A model generated the notes under the pieces. It ran no database searches and was not told where the DNA came from. It was given only the letters and a program-made list of their open reading frames with translations. A program made the position numbers and the translations under genes. Of a stretch of 64,000 bases of DNA, positions 29,294 to 37,031 are shown in pieces. Each line of letters starts with the position of its first letter. Within the stretch, counting starts at the first letter, position 1. The stretch is taken from NCBI RefSeq assembly GCF_002252565.1, contig NZ_NPML01000031.1, positions 1 through 64,000 on the forward strand. The letters run 5' to 3'. The DNA comes from Petroclostridium xylanilyticum (lineage in GTDB: Bacteria > Bacillota > Clostridia > SK-Y3).

Positions 29294-30676
29294 ATGGACC
29301 TTCATAGACCAATTTATCATTTTTTACCTGAAAAAAACTGGATGAATGACCCCAACGGTACTATTTTTTATAAAGGAGAACATCATTTGTTTTATCAATA
29401 TAATCCGTACGGCTATAAATGGGATCATATGCATTGGGGGCATGCAAAAAGCAAGGATTTAATTCATTGGGAAAGGCTGCCTATCGCTTTGTATCCATCC
29501 AATGAGTTGGGAGAACTGCATTGTTTTTCGGGCTGCTGTGTTTTAAATGAGGGAGAGCCTACTATCTTTTATACAAGCATTGGAGAAAATGAAAGAAATC
29601 CTGCTATAGGAGCACAGCAATGGATGGCAACCAGTAATGATGACATGCTTACATGGCAAAAACATCCCGGTAATCCTATTTTGGACATTAAATGCCATGG
29701 TGATATGGAAATTAAGGAGTGGAGAGACCCTTTTATATGGAAAGAAAATAATACGTGGTTTATGGTACTGGCCGGCACACATGGAAAAGAAGGCTGTATA
29801 CTCATTTATAGTTCAGAGGATTTGATGAACTGGAAATATCTGAATAAATTCTATAAGGAAGATGATGTTATTCTGGAATGTCCAAATGTAGTTGTTTTTG
29901 GAAAGAAATATCTATTAGTTTATTCAGTAATTGAAGAGCAGCAAGTAAAATACTGTTTAGGGACAATGCAGGATGATTACACATTGCATGTTGAGCAAAA
30001 AGGCTGTATAGATTATGGAAAGAAATGCTATTATGCCACAAATATTTCTTTCGACGATAAGGACAGGATACTCCTATGGGGTTGGCTCAATGAATCTGCG
30101 AGGGGTGAACTTCCATCTGCAGGGGAGTGGTCAGGTATCCAGAGCTTGCCGCGTATTTTGGAATTAAAAGGAGATAACGCACTGGGCATAAAACCTATCC
30201 CGGAAATCAAGGCTATTAGAGGTCAACATTTTAATATAAGCAATATCACATTACAAAAAGAAACAAGAGATATCAGCTTGAGTGGAAAAGCAATAGAGAT
30301 TCAGGCTGAATTTGAAAACAGTGAAAACGTAAAGGATTTTGGAATAAAGCTGCTGTGTTCTCCCGATGGCCGGGAAGAGACGGTAATTAATTTTAATGTA
30401 CCGGAAAAAGTTTTTAGTATAGATAGAAGTAAATCAAGTTTATCCCAGCAAGTAAGTAAAGACACCCAAAGGGGAAGTTATAAGGAGAAAAACGGTATTA
30501 TAAAAGTACATATTTTGGTAGACTATTCTTGTATAGAGGTTTTTGTAAATGACGAGGCTTGCATGTCGGCAAGGGTCTATCCGCTGCTTGAAGAAAGTAA
30601 TTTAGTTAAAATTTATTCGGATGGTAAAATAAAAGTAAATCAATTTGACATATGGGAACTGAAATCAATTTGGTAA
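29294..30676 (+). CDS. Glycoside hydrolase family 32 (beta-fructosidase)
   Basis: 460 residues. The nucleophile motif WMNDPNG (about 16-22), transition-state motif WRDP (about 140) and acid/base motif ECPN (about 196) are all intact in a five-bladed propeller, followed by the C-terminal beta-sandwich. It hydrolyses terminal beta-fructosyl bonds in sucrose, inulin or levan oligosaccharides. There is no signal peptide, so it acts in the cytoplasm on imported oligosaccharides. No fructokinase gene is nearby. Sucrose-6-phosphate hydrolase activity is less likely because import is by ABC transporter, not PTS. Confidence 0.94.
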   Translation: MDLHRPIYHFLPEKNWMNDPNGTIFYKGEHHLFYQYNPYGYKWDHMHWGHAKSKDLIHWERLPIALYPSNELGELHCFSGCCVLNEGEPTIFYTSIGENERNPAIGAQQWMATSNDDMLTWQKHPGNPILDIKCHGDMEIKEWRDPFIWKENNTWFMVLAGTHGKEGCILIYSSEDLMNWKYLNKFYKEDDVILECPNVVVFGKKYLLVYSVIEEQQVKYCLGTMQDDYTLHVEQKGCIDYGKKCYYATNISFDDKDRILLWGWLNESARGELPSAGEWSGIQSLPRILELKGDNALGIKPIPEIKAIRGQHFNISNITLQKETRDISLSGKAIEIQAEFENSENVKDFGIKLLCSPDGREETVINFNVPEKVFSIDRSKSSLSQQVSKDTQRGSYKEKNGIIKVHILVDYSCIEVFVNDEACMSARVYPLLEESNLVKIYSDGKIKVNQFDIWELKSIW

Positions 30677-30724
30677 GAATGGCTTGACTAACAGCCTGGG
30701 AGTTTAAACAATGACAGGAGTAAC

Positions 30725-30763
30725 AAAAAGCGAAGAGAAAAAACTCATCGCTTTTTCTTTTTT
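30725..30763. terminator. Bidirectional terminator between GH32 and minus-strand gene
   Basis: AAAAAGCGA (30725-30733) pairs with TCGCTTTTT (30748-30756), with GAG/CTC inside. T run on the + strand and A run on the left can end transcription from both sides. Confidence 0.75.
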
Positions 30764-31029
30764 TCTTCTTTAATCAACTCAATTTCAAAAGCGTCAAACT
30801 CTATCTCCTCAATAAAAGCATCGGCCCTGAAAGTAACTCTGCCATATCCGGCAAAATCTCTTTCATGCAAAGAAAACCACATAGGTTGTTGGATATCAAA
30901 CTCTCTACAAATTTCTTCTATACATAATTCAAGCATTTCTTTTTGAGATAGGTTATTTCTGTCGCATTGAGCAATGTACTGTTTAATAATTCGATTATTC
31001 TTTATAATTTTCCCCCATAATCTAAACAT
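30745..31029 (-). CDS. Conserved hypothetical 94-residue protein
   Basis: On the minus strand, ATG preceded by AGGATGA at a suitable distance. The protein has a basic N-terminus (FRLWGKIIKNNRIIKQ), a helical middle (MLELCIEEICREFDIQQPMWF), then beta-type segments including RVTFRADAFIEEIEFDAFEIELI and a Lys-rich tail. No membrane helix or recognised catalytic motif. Similar small proteins of unknown function are common in Clostridia. Its 3' end lies within the shared terminator, and it stands alone on this strand. Confidence 0.72.
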   Translation of the reverse strand: MFRLWGKIIKNNRIIKQYIAQCDRNNLSQKEMLELCIEEICREFDIQQPMWFSLHERDFAGYGRVTFRADAFIEEIEFDAFEIELIKEEKKKKR

Positions 31030-31075
31030 AATATCATCCTATCTATTTAATAATATACTATTTTGCTTATAATGA

Positions 31076-31173
31076 GCGAAGTTTAAAATTCAATATTTCC
31101 TTAATACAAACTTCGCGAATTTCATCGATAACTACCTTAATTTATTTATAATTTTAAAGTGAGTTATCGATAT
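31076..31173. repeat. Two-hairpin repeat, copy C
   Basis: First stem GCGAAGTTT (31076-31084) with AAACTTCGC (31108-31116); constant hairpin ATCGATAAC (31124-31132) with GTTATCGAT (31163-31171), again 48 bases. The first stem shares no more than its general form with copies A and B, yet pairs perfectly. Confidence 0.75.
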
Positions 31174-31268
31174 AAAACAGTATAACAAAATTTAATTTCA
31201 ATCTCAATCTTAAGCACCACCCACGCAATTCTAGGCACAAAGTCCTATAGAAAATATTGCTAAAAATA

Positions 31269-31296
31269 TTGACAGGATTTTCTTGTGTGATACAAT
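31269..31296 (+). promoter_or_regulatory. Promoter of class II ribonucleotide reductase gene
   Basis: TTGACA (31269-31274), 16-base spacer, TACAAT (31291-31296). ACAATATATAGCG across the -10 region loosely resembles an NrdR box, but only one is seen where pairs are usual. Confidence 0.6.
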
Positions 31297-31350
31297 ATAT
31301 AGCGTAGCAACTTAGATTATATACCAAATATAGGAATGGGAGTGGTTGGA

Positions 31351-33660
31351 TTGAATTTAACCGAAAATGCTGTCAAAGTACTGGAAAAAAGATATCTTGC
31401 AAAAGATGAGCACGGCAATCTTTTAGAAACCCCTGAAGGGATGTTTAGAAGGGTTGCTAAAGCGATAGCCCAGTCTGATAGATTATATGATAAAAATGCT
31501 GACATGGAAAAAACTGAACAAGAGTTTTTTGATATGATGTCCAATCTTGAGTTTTTGCCTAATTCTCCAACCCTTATGAATGCAGGGAGACCCTTAGGGC
31601 AATTAAGTGCCTGCTTTGTACTTCCTGTAGAAGATAGTATGGAAGGGATTTTTGAAGCGATTAAGCAAGCGGCGATGATACATAAAAGTGGAGGCGGAAC
31701 CGGCTTCAGCTTTTCACGCTTAAGACCAAAAGGTTCCACAGTGAACTCTACCGGAGGAGTAGCCAGTGGCCCTATAAGTTTTATGAAGGTTTTTAATGCT
31801 GCTACTGAAGCCGTCAAACAGGGCGGTACCCGAAGGGGAGCCAACATGGGGATATTAAGGGTAGATCACCCTGATATATTAGAGTTTATTTCCTGTAAAC
31901 AGGACAACGCTGAGATCAATAACTTTAATATAAGTGTGGGTATCACTGAAGAATTCATGCAGGCAGTTGAGGAAAATAGAACATATGACCTGATTGATCC
32001 GCATCTCAAAAGAATGGTAGGTAAACTTAATGCGCGGGAAGTATTCAACAAGATTGTAGATGCAGCCTGGCGAAACGGTGAACCAGGTATTATCTTTTTA
32101 GATCGTTTGAATAAAGATAATGTGGTTCCTGAGTTAGGGGAGATAGAAAGTACTAATCCCTGTGGGGAACAGCCTCTATTGCCTTTTGAATCGTGTAATC
32201 TAGGCTCTATTAATTTATCAATTATGACTAAGGAGTCTAATGGCAAAGTTGAGATAGACTTTGAAAAACTAGGAGATACAGTAAGGAAGGCTGTACATTT
32301 TCTCGATAATGTTATCGATGTAAATCAATACCCTCTGGATAAAATTGACCAGATGACCAAGTTCACAAGAAAAATAGGACTGGGAGTTATGGGTTTTGCA
32401 GACCTGTTGTTCAAGTTAGGAATACCTTATAATTCCTCCAGAGGAGTAGATCTTGCTGAAAAAATTATGCACTTTATAAGTGAGCGTGGCAGGAATGCAA
32501 GTATTGAACTGGCAGAGCAGAGAGGTGCTTTCCCTCTATATGAGAAAAGCATATATAAAGCGTCAGGAGTTAAGGTGAGGAATGCAACAGTAACAACTAT
32601 AGCACCAACAGGGACACTAAGTATTATAGCCGGCGTTTCCAGTGGCGTTGAACCTATATTTGCATTATCATATATTAGAAATGTAATGGATAATGATGAA
32701 TTAATAGAAGTAAATCCTATATTTAAAGAAGTAGCACAAAAAGAAGGGTTTTACTCTAATGAGTTAATGAGAAAAATTGCACAGGTGGGACATATTTATG
32801 ATTTCAAAGAAATTCCTCAGCATGTTAAGGAAGTATTTGTTACTGCCCATGAAATTTCACCGGAGTGGCATATAAAGATGCAGGCAGCATTTCAAAAATA
32901 CACGGATAATGCTGTGTCCAAAACAGTTAATTTTAAAAATGAGGCAACCCGAGAAGAAGTTGCCAGGGTATTTGAATTAGCCTATAAATTAGGATGTAAA
33001 GGTGTCACCATCTATCGTGATGGCAGCCGTGACTTGCAGGTACTTAATATAGGCAAAGTAAAGGGTAAGGAAAACAGTGGACAGACAAGCAAAGAAGTTG
33101 TACAGCATCATATTGTACCGCGTCCAAGACCGGATATTACAACAGGTTTTACCGAAAAGGTAAGGATAGGCTGCGGAAACCTGTACATAACAGTAAACTA
33201 TGATGACCAGGGAATTTGTGAAGTATTTACCAATACCGGCAGGGCCGGAGGATGCCCATCTCAGTCAGAAGCAACAAGTAGGCTGGTATCTATAGCATTA
33301 AGAGCCGGAATGGATGTTAAAGCAATTATTGAACAACTAAAAGGAATAAGATGCCCATCTACTATCAGACAACGGGATTTAAAAGTAATGTCCTGTCCGG
33401 ACGCGATTGCCAGGGTAATAGAAAAGGTAATAGCGTTGCAAAATGGAAGTGGCTATAAAGATATAAAATTGACAGAAGAAGAAAAAGAAAAGATCACCTG
33501 CGTATCCGATTGTGCAGTATGTACTATGAGAGATTTCTGTAATAATCCTGATAGGAAGGAAGTAGGGATAGGAAAGTACTGTCCCGATTGCGGTAAACTA
33601 GTTGAACATGAAGGTGGGTGTGTGGTTTGCAGGAATTGCGGGTATTCAAAATGTGGATGA
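31351..33660 (+). CDS. nrdJ: Adenosylcobalamin-dependent ribonucleotide reductase (class II)
   Basis: About 769 residues from TTG at 31351, placed after GGGAGTGG; an ATG at 31336 is the alternative. The catalytic barrel has PTLMNAGRPLGQLSACF and NPCGEQPLLPFESCNLGSINLS, with the conserved radical-site region, and ATVTTIAPTGTLSIIAGVSSG. The C-terminal part contains a TSCPD domain (SEATSRLVSIALRAGMDV) and a Cys-rich tail ending YCPDCGKLVEH...CRNCGYSKCG, used for thiol exchange or zinc binding. It makes deoxyribonucleotides without oxygen using vitamin B12. Single-gene unit; no cobalamin riboswitch was found in front. Confidence 0.95.
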   Translation: MNLTENAVKVLEKRYLAKDEHGNLLETPEGMFRRVAKAIAQSDRLYDKNADMEKTEQEFFDMMSNLEFLPNSPTLMNAGRPLGQLSACFVLPVEDSMEGIFEAIKQAAMIHKSGGGTGFSFSRLRPKGSTVNSTGGVASGPISFMKVFNAATEAVKQGGTRRGANMGILRVDHPDILEFISCKQDNAEINNFNISVGITEEFMQAVEENRTYDLIDPHLKRMVGKLNAREVFNKIVDAAWRNGEPGIIFLDRLNKDNVVPELGEIESTNPCGEQPLLPFESCNLGSINLSIMTKESNGKVEIDFEKLGDTVRKAVHFLDNVIDVNQYPLDKIDQMTKFTRKIGLGVMGFADLLFKLGIPYNSSRGVDLAEKIMHFISERGRNASIELAEQRGAFPLYEKSIYKASGVKVRNATVTTIAPTGTLSIIAGVSSGVEPIFALSYIRNVMDNDELIEVNPIFKEVAQKEGFYSNELMRKIAQVGHIYDFKEIPQHVKEVFVTAHEISPEWHIKMQAAFQKYTDNAVSKTVNFKNEATREEVARVFELAYKLGCKGVTIYRDGSRDLQVLNIGKVKGKENSGQTSKEVVQHHIVPRPRPDITTGFTEKVRIGCGNLYITVNYDDQGICEVFTNTGRAGGCPSQSEATSRLVSIALRAGMDVKAIIEQLKGIRCPSTIRQRDLKVMSCPDAIARVIEKVIALQNGSGYKDIKLTEEEKEKITCVSDCAVCTMRDFCNNPDRKEVGIGKYCPDCGKLVEHEGGCVVCRNCGYSKCG

Positions 33661-33704
33661 TTCCGCAATTCTGTGTTACCAAATCATAATATTCTATGCG
33701 ACAT

Positions 33705-33770
33705 TGCGACATGGGGACGGTTCCTCAGTCGCATGAAAAGCGCATTCGACAGACGAACCGTCCCCAAGTT
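33705..33770. repeat. REP-like palindrome GGGGACGGTTC
   Basis: GGGGACGGTTC (33713-33723) and GAACCGTCCCC (33755-33765) frame an inner GTCG/CGAC hairpin. TGCGACATGGGGACGGTT is repeated, inverted, at 55889-55908. It may also end nrdJ transcription, though it lacks a T run. ACCTGTCCCCTTG at 33816-33828 is a further arm of the related family. Confidence 0.7.
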
Positions 33771-33922
33771 GCAGCCCTTCTTTCTGCTAAACCGGACTTT
33801 TTCAGTGGTTTCGTACCTGTCCCCTTGTCTTTTTGTTTCTTGACACTGAGGGTAAGTTATAATAGAATAAACATTAATTAGAAAATTATTACATATTGGC
33901 TGGAGGAAAGGAAGGGGAAGCC

Positions 33923-34231
33923 ATGATTGTTACAGTAGTAGAAGTTTATGTTCAGGAAGCCCATATTGAAGATTTTAAGAAGGCAACCATTGAAAACCAT
34001 CAGGCATCAATACAGGAGCCGGGTAATCTACGTTTTGATATCCTGCAAAGTATAGATGATCCTACACGCTTTACCTTATATGAAGCCTATGAATCGGAAG
34101 AGGCAGCAGCAGAACATAAAAAAACAGCTCATTATTTAAAATGGCGTGAAATGGTAGAAGACTGGATGGCAAAACCAAGAAAAGGTATCCCACATAAAGT
34201 TATTGTGCCGGAGGAACGAAATAAATGGTAA
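33923..34231 (+). CDS. Antibiotic biosynthesis monooxygenase (ABM/YgiN-like) domain protein
   Basis: 102 residues; the ATG at 33923 follows GGAAAGGAAGGGG and starts the domain exactly (MIVTVVEVYVQEAHIEDF). A dimeric alpha-beta barrel of the ABM family, with RFDILQSIDDPTRFTLYEAYESEEAAAEHKKT spread over its central strands and a conserved HYLKWREMV helix. Family members act as cofactor-free monooxygenases or isomerases such as LsrG; in an anaerobe an isomerase-like role is plausible. It overlaps the iron alcohol dehydrogenase gene by seven bases, so the two are coupled. Substrate unknown. Confidence 0.85.
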   Translation: MIVTVVEVYVQEAHIEDFKKATIENHQASIQEPGNLRFDILQSIDDPTRFTLYEAYESEEAAAEHKKTAHYLKWREMVEDWMAKPRKGIPHKVIVPEERNKW

Positions 34232-35409
34232 TCAAATCCTTTGCGTTTGCAAGCACGCCTAAAATTTTATTTGGAGCTGGGATGTTTGAAAAATTAGACG
34301 AAATCACTTTAAAATATGGGAATAAAGTCCTTATTGTTACCGGCGGCTCTTCACTTCGTAGGACAGGCAAATTTGACGAACTGCTTAATCGCTTAAAGGA
34401 GCGTTCAATCCAAACGTTTAGTATTTCGGTTAAAGGAGAACCTTCACCGGAGTTGGTAGATGAGGCAGTTGATAAATATAGAAAAGAGCATGTTGATGTG
34501 GTAGTAGCCATTGGTGGAGGAAGTGTGCTGGATGCTGGAAAAGCGATTTCCGCCATGTTGCCTCAAAGTGATTCAGTAATGGAATATCTTGAAGGTGTAG
34601 GAAGTGAAAAAAAACATAACGGCATAAAAGTGCCTTTTGTTGCTGTACCAACAACTGCGGGAACTGGCAGTGAAGCAACAAAAAATGCAGTACTCAGTAA
34701 AATTGGTGAAAACGGATTTAAAAGTTCGTTGCGGCACGACAATTTTGTACCTGATGTTGCAATGCTGGACCCGGCACTTGCAATATCCTGTCCGCCAAGT
34801 GTAACAGCTGCAAGTGGGTTAGATGCGTTTACTCAGTTGCTTGAAGCTTATGTATCTACGGAAGCGTCTCCAATGACTGATGCACTCGCTTTTAACGGGT
34901 TGGAATATGTGAAAGAAAACTTAGTTCCTGCATGTACAACGGATATGGAAAATGTCAGTGTGCGGGGCGGGATGGCGTATGCATCCCTGATGTCCGGTAT
35001 TGTACTTGCAAATGCCGGCTTAGGTGTTGTGCATGGATTGGCAGGTCCAATAGGCGGTTATTTTGATATACCGCATGGAGTGGTTTGCGGCACATTAATA
35101 GGAGAGGCCGTTAAGATGAATATTCATCTTTTGCGTCAAGCAGGGGAAGTGGGAAACAAGTATCTGGAAAAATACGCAAAAGTAGGAGCTATGCTGTCGG
35201 ACTTGGATGAAAAGGATGTTGACAGGTGCTGCAACCAACTGGTGCAAAAAATTGAAGAATGGATTAAATTACTTAAAATTCCACGATTAAGTGAGTATGG
35301 CATATCCAAGAATGATTTAGATAAAATTGTTGAAAAGTCAGGAAATAAAAATAATCCTGTTAAGTTGGGAAAAGAACATATCAAGCAATTGCTATTGAAT
35401 AGATTGTAG
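34225..35409 (+). CDS. Iron-containing alcohol dehydrogenase
   Basis: 394 residues of the group III Fe-ADH family. NAD-binding motif AIGGGSVLDAGKAIS, TTAGTGSEAT, and metal-binding region VHGLAGPIGGYFDIPHGVVCG with the characteristic histidines. It reduces aldehydes or oxidises alcohols with NAD(P)H. Starts inside the end of the ABM gene, suggesting both act on the same compound. A strong terminator follows. Confidence 0.93.
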   Translation: MVIKSFAFASTPKILFGAGMFEKLDEITLKYGNKVLIVTGGSSLRRTGKFDELLNRLKERSIQTFSISVKGEPSPELVDEAVDKYRKEHVDVVVAIGGGSVLDAGKAISAMLPQSDSVMEYLEGVGSEKKHNGIKVPFVAVPTTAGTGSEATKNAVLSKIGENGFKSSLRHDNFVPDVAMLDPALAISCPPSVTAASGLDAFTQLLEAYVSTEASPMTDALAFNGLEYVKENLVPACTTDMENVSVRGGMAYASLMSGIVLANAGLGVVHGLAGPIGGYFDIPHGVVCGTLIGEAVKMNIHLLRQAGEVGNKYLEKYAKVGAMLSDLDEKDVDRCCNQLVQKIEEWIKLLKIPRLSEYGISKNDLDKIVEKSGNKNNPVKLGKEHIKQLLLNRL

Positions 35410-35454
35410 ATTTAGGAAATAATTAGGACCATCATTTTTAAATAAATACATGGA

Positions 35455-35490
35455 AAGAGATAGGTTACGGGACAACCTATCTCTTTTTCT
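35455..35490 (+). terminator. Terminator after Fe-ADH gene
   Basis: AAAGAGATAGGTT pairs with AACCTATCTCTTTT around ACGGGAC and ends in a T run. Confidence 0.88.
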
Positions 35491-35674
35491 TTTGTGGGTA
35501 TTCCGCATACATCATCTCGTTTCAAGAGGCGACTCTGCTAACGATTGGTTTATTATGCCATAATATAAAATAAAAATTAAGGAAAATATGGAATTTTAAT
35601 TTAATAAAATAGTAAGGGATAAAAGGATATTGTGAAGTTGGCGAATTAACATTATATGAAGGGGTGGAAAGGTT

Positions 35675-36613
35675 ATGAAAAAGATAACTATTTTTGTAAT
35701 GTTGCTGTGTTTGTTTGCTGTTGCAGGCTGTGAGGAAAAAGAAACGATGCAGAATATTGCTTCGATGGATTCTCGTACCGCGAGTTATGATGTGACCATG
35801 AAGCGGGACCTTTTGTGCTTGATGATGGCTTACCCCGAGTATATTACCGATGTGAAAAGAGAGATAAACGGCAGTGTATATGTGATAATGAAATCAGGAA
35901 AACGCATCCTTTACGACGATAAAAAGGAGAAGAACCATAATGAAAAACTGGCCAATGCGGATTTGCAAGACATGATGGAGCAGATTTATCCCCTCTCGGA
36001 TATTACAAACCTGATGGCTGAAGATTTTGATCCCGGACGTGCCAGGGTATATGCCTTGTTGAAAGAGGTCTATGGTGGTTCCAAAGGACAGGTAGAGAAG
36101 AATCTTATACCTGTAAAGGTCGGTTATAAAAACTATTCCTTTAACCGTAACAATAAAGCAGCCGAAGCTTTGCAGTCAGTTATGAAAGAGCTTGTGCTGC
36201 TGACCGAAAAGCGGCAGGACATCCGTTCTTGTGTATTTCCGGCGAGCGGTACTTTTAACTACCGTGTTATTGCAGGAACCAATCAATTAAGTGCTCACTC
36301 CTTTGGGATTGCGATTGACCTTGCAAGTGATAAAAGGGATTACTGGAAGTGGACTTCACGGAAGGAAGGAGAAAGAAGGTTAAATTCCTATCCGCGGGAA
36401 ATTGTGCAGATTTTTGAAAAGAACAATTTTATTTGGGGTGGCAAATGGGGGCATTTTGATATCCTGCATTTCGAATACCGGCCGGAGTTGACCCTGAAAT
36501 CCCGGTACTTTGCGGATGAACCTGCCGCTGGGAAGCCATGGTATGACGGATTGCCTTCTGAAGATGCTGTCATAAAAAACTATATTTGGCTGATTGAAAA
36601 AGCGTTGGAATAA
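35675..36613 (+). CDS. M15-family peptidase lipoprotein (peptidoglycan LD/DD-peptidase)
   Basis: 312 residues. Signal peptide with lipobox VAGC (Cys19), followed by an N-terminal domain of about 140 residues. The C-terminal M15 domain has the zinc ligands in SAHSFGIAIDLA (His and Asp) and WGHFDILHFEYRPE (His), and the conserved YRVIAGTNQLSAHS region. It probably cuts peptide side chains of peptidoglycan outside the membrane. GGGGTGG ribosome site upstream. Monocistronic. Confidence 0.87.
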   Translation: MKKITIFVMLLCLFAVAGCEEKETMQNIASMDSRTASYDVTMKRDLLCLMMAYPEYITDVKREINGSVYVIMKSGKRILYDDKKEKNHNEKLANADLQDMMEQIYPLSDITNLMAEDFDPGRARVYALLKEVYGGSKGQVEKNLIPVKVGYKNYSFNRNNKAAEALQSVMKELVLLTEKRQDIRSCVFPASGTFNYRVIAGTNQLSAHSFGIAIDLASDKRDYWKWTSRKEGERRLNSYPREIVQIFEKNNFIWGGKWGHFDILHFEYRPELTLKSRYFADEPAAGKPWYDGLPSEDAVIKNYIWLIEKALE

Positions 36614-36658
36614 AAATGCCATAAAGAGTGCTTTTTTAAAAAATTTTTTACAAAAATC

Positions 36659-36687
36659 TTTACAAATGAAATATTTTGTCTTAAAAT
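36659..36687 (+). promoter_or_regulatory. Promoter of ileS leader
   Basis: TTTACA (36659-36664), 17-base spacer, TAAAAT (36682-36687), placed just upstream of the T-box leader. Confidence 0.55.
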
Positions 36688-36734
36688 ATATTACAATGAG
36701 TTTAAAATATAATATTGGTTTATAAATGCAAAGA

Positions 36735-36985
36735 AAGAGAAGAGTAGATATTTGTTGAAGGTTCAGCGAGTTGGGGATGGTGGAAGCCCAATCCGAGGTA
36801 GCAAATATTGAAGATCACTCTGGAGCAGCAGGCCGAACCATAGTAGGTTTTGTCGTAATCCCGACGTTATATGGGAAGCATATAGATTGAGGCTGTATGT
36901 GGTGAGATGGATACGCTATGTATCAAATCAGGTGGTACCGCGGAAATACCCTTTCGTCCTGTTATGGATGAAAGGTTTTTTTATT
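36735..36985 (+). promoter_or_regulatory. T-box leader, isoleucine-specific
   Basis: Stem I contains the AG-rich bulge and the GGTTCAGCGAGTTGGGGATGG apical region in pieces, with the specifier ATC at 36814-36816 in GAAGATCACTCTGG. The antiterminator T-box AGGTGGTACCGCGG is at 36930-36943. The terminator stem CCCTTTCGTCC/GGATGAAAGG with TTTTTTT lies at 36950-36982. Uncharged tRNA-Ile is expected to stabilise the antiterminator and let ileS be read. Specifier and downstream gene agree. Confidence 0.95.
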
Positions 36986-37031
36986 GCTTGAAAGTTAATG
37001 ATTAGTTATGTAAAGGAATGGAGGTATTTAC

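Noticed and set aside
31175-31335. Cobalamin riboswitch before the B12-dependent reductase
   Set aside because: No B12-box-like sequence; only an ordinary promoter and a weak NrdR-like match.
33696-33881. Open frame after nrdJ
   Set aside because: It runs through the REP-like palindrome, has no ribosome site and no recognisable product.
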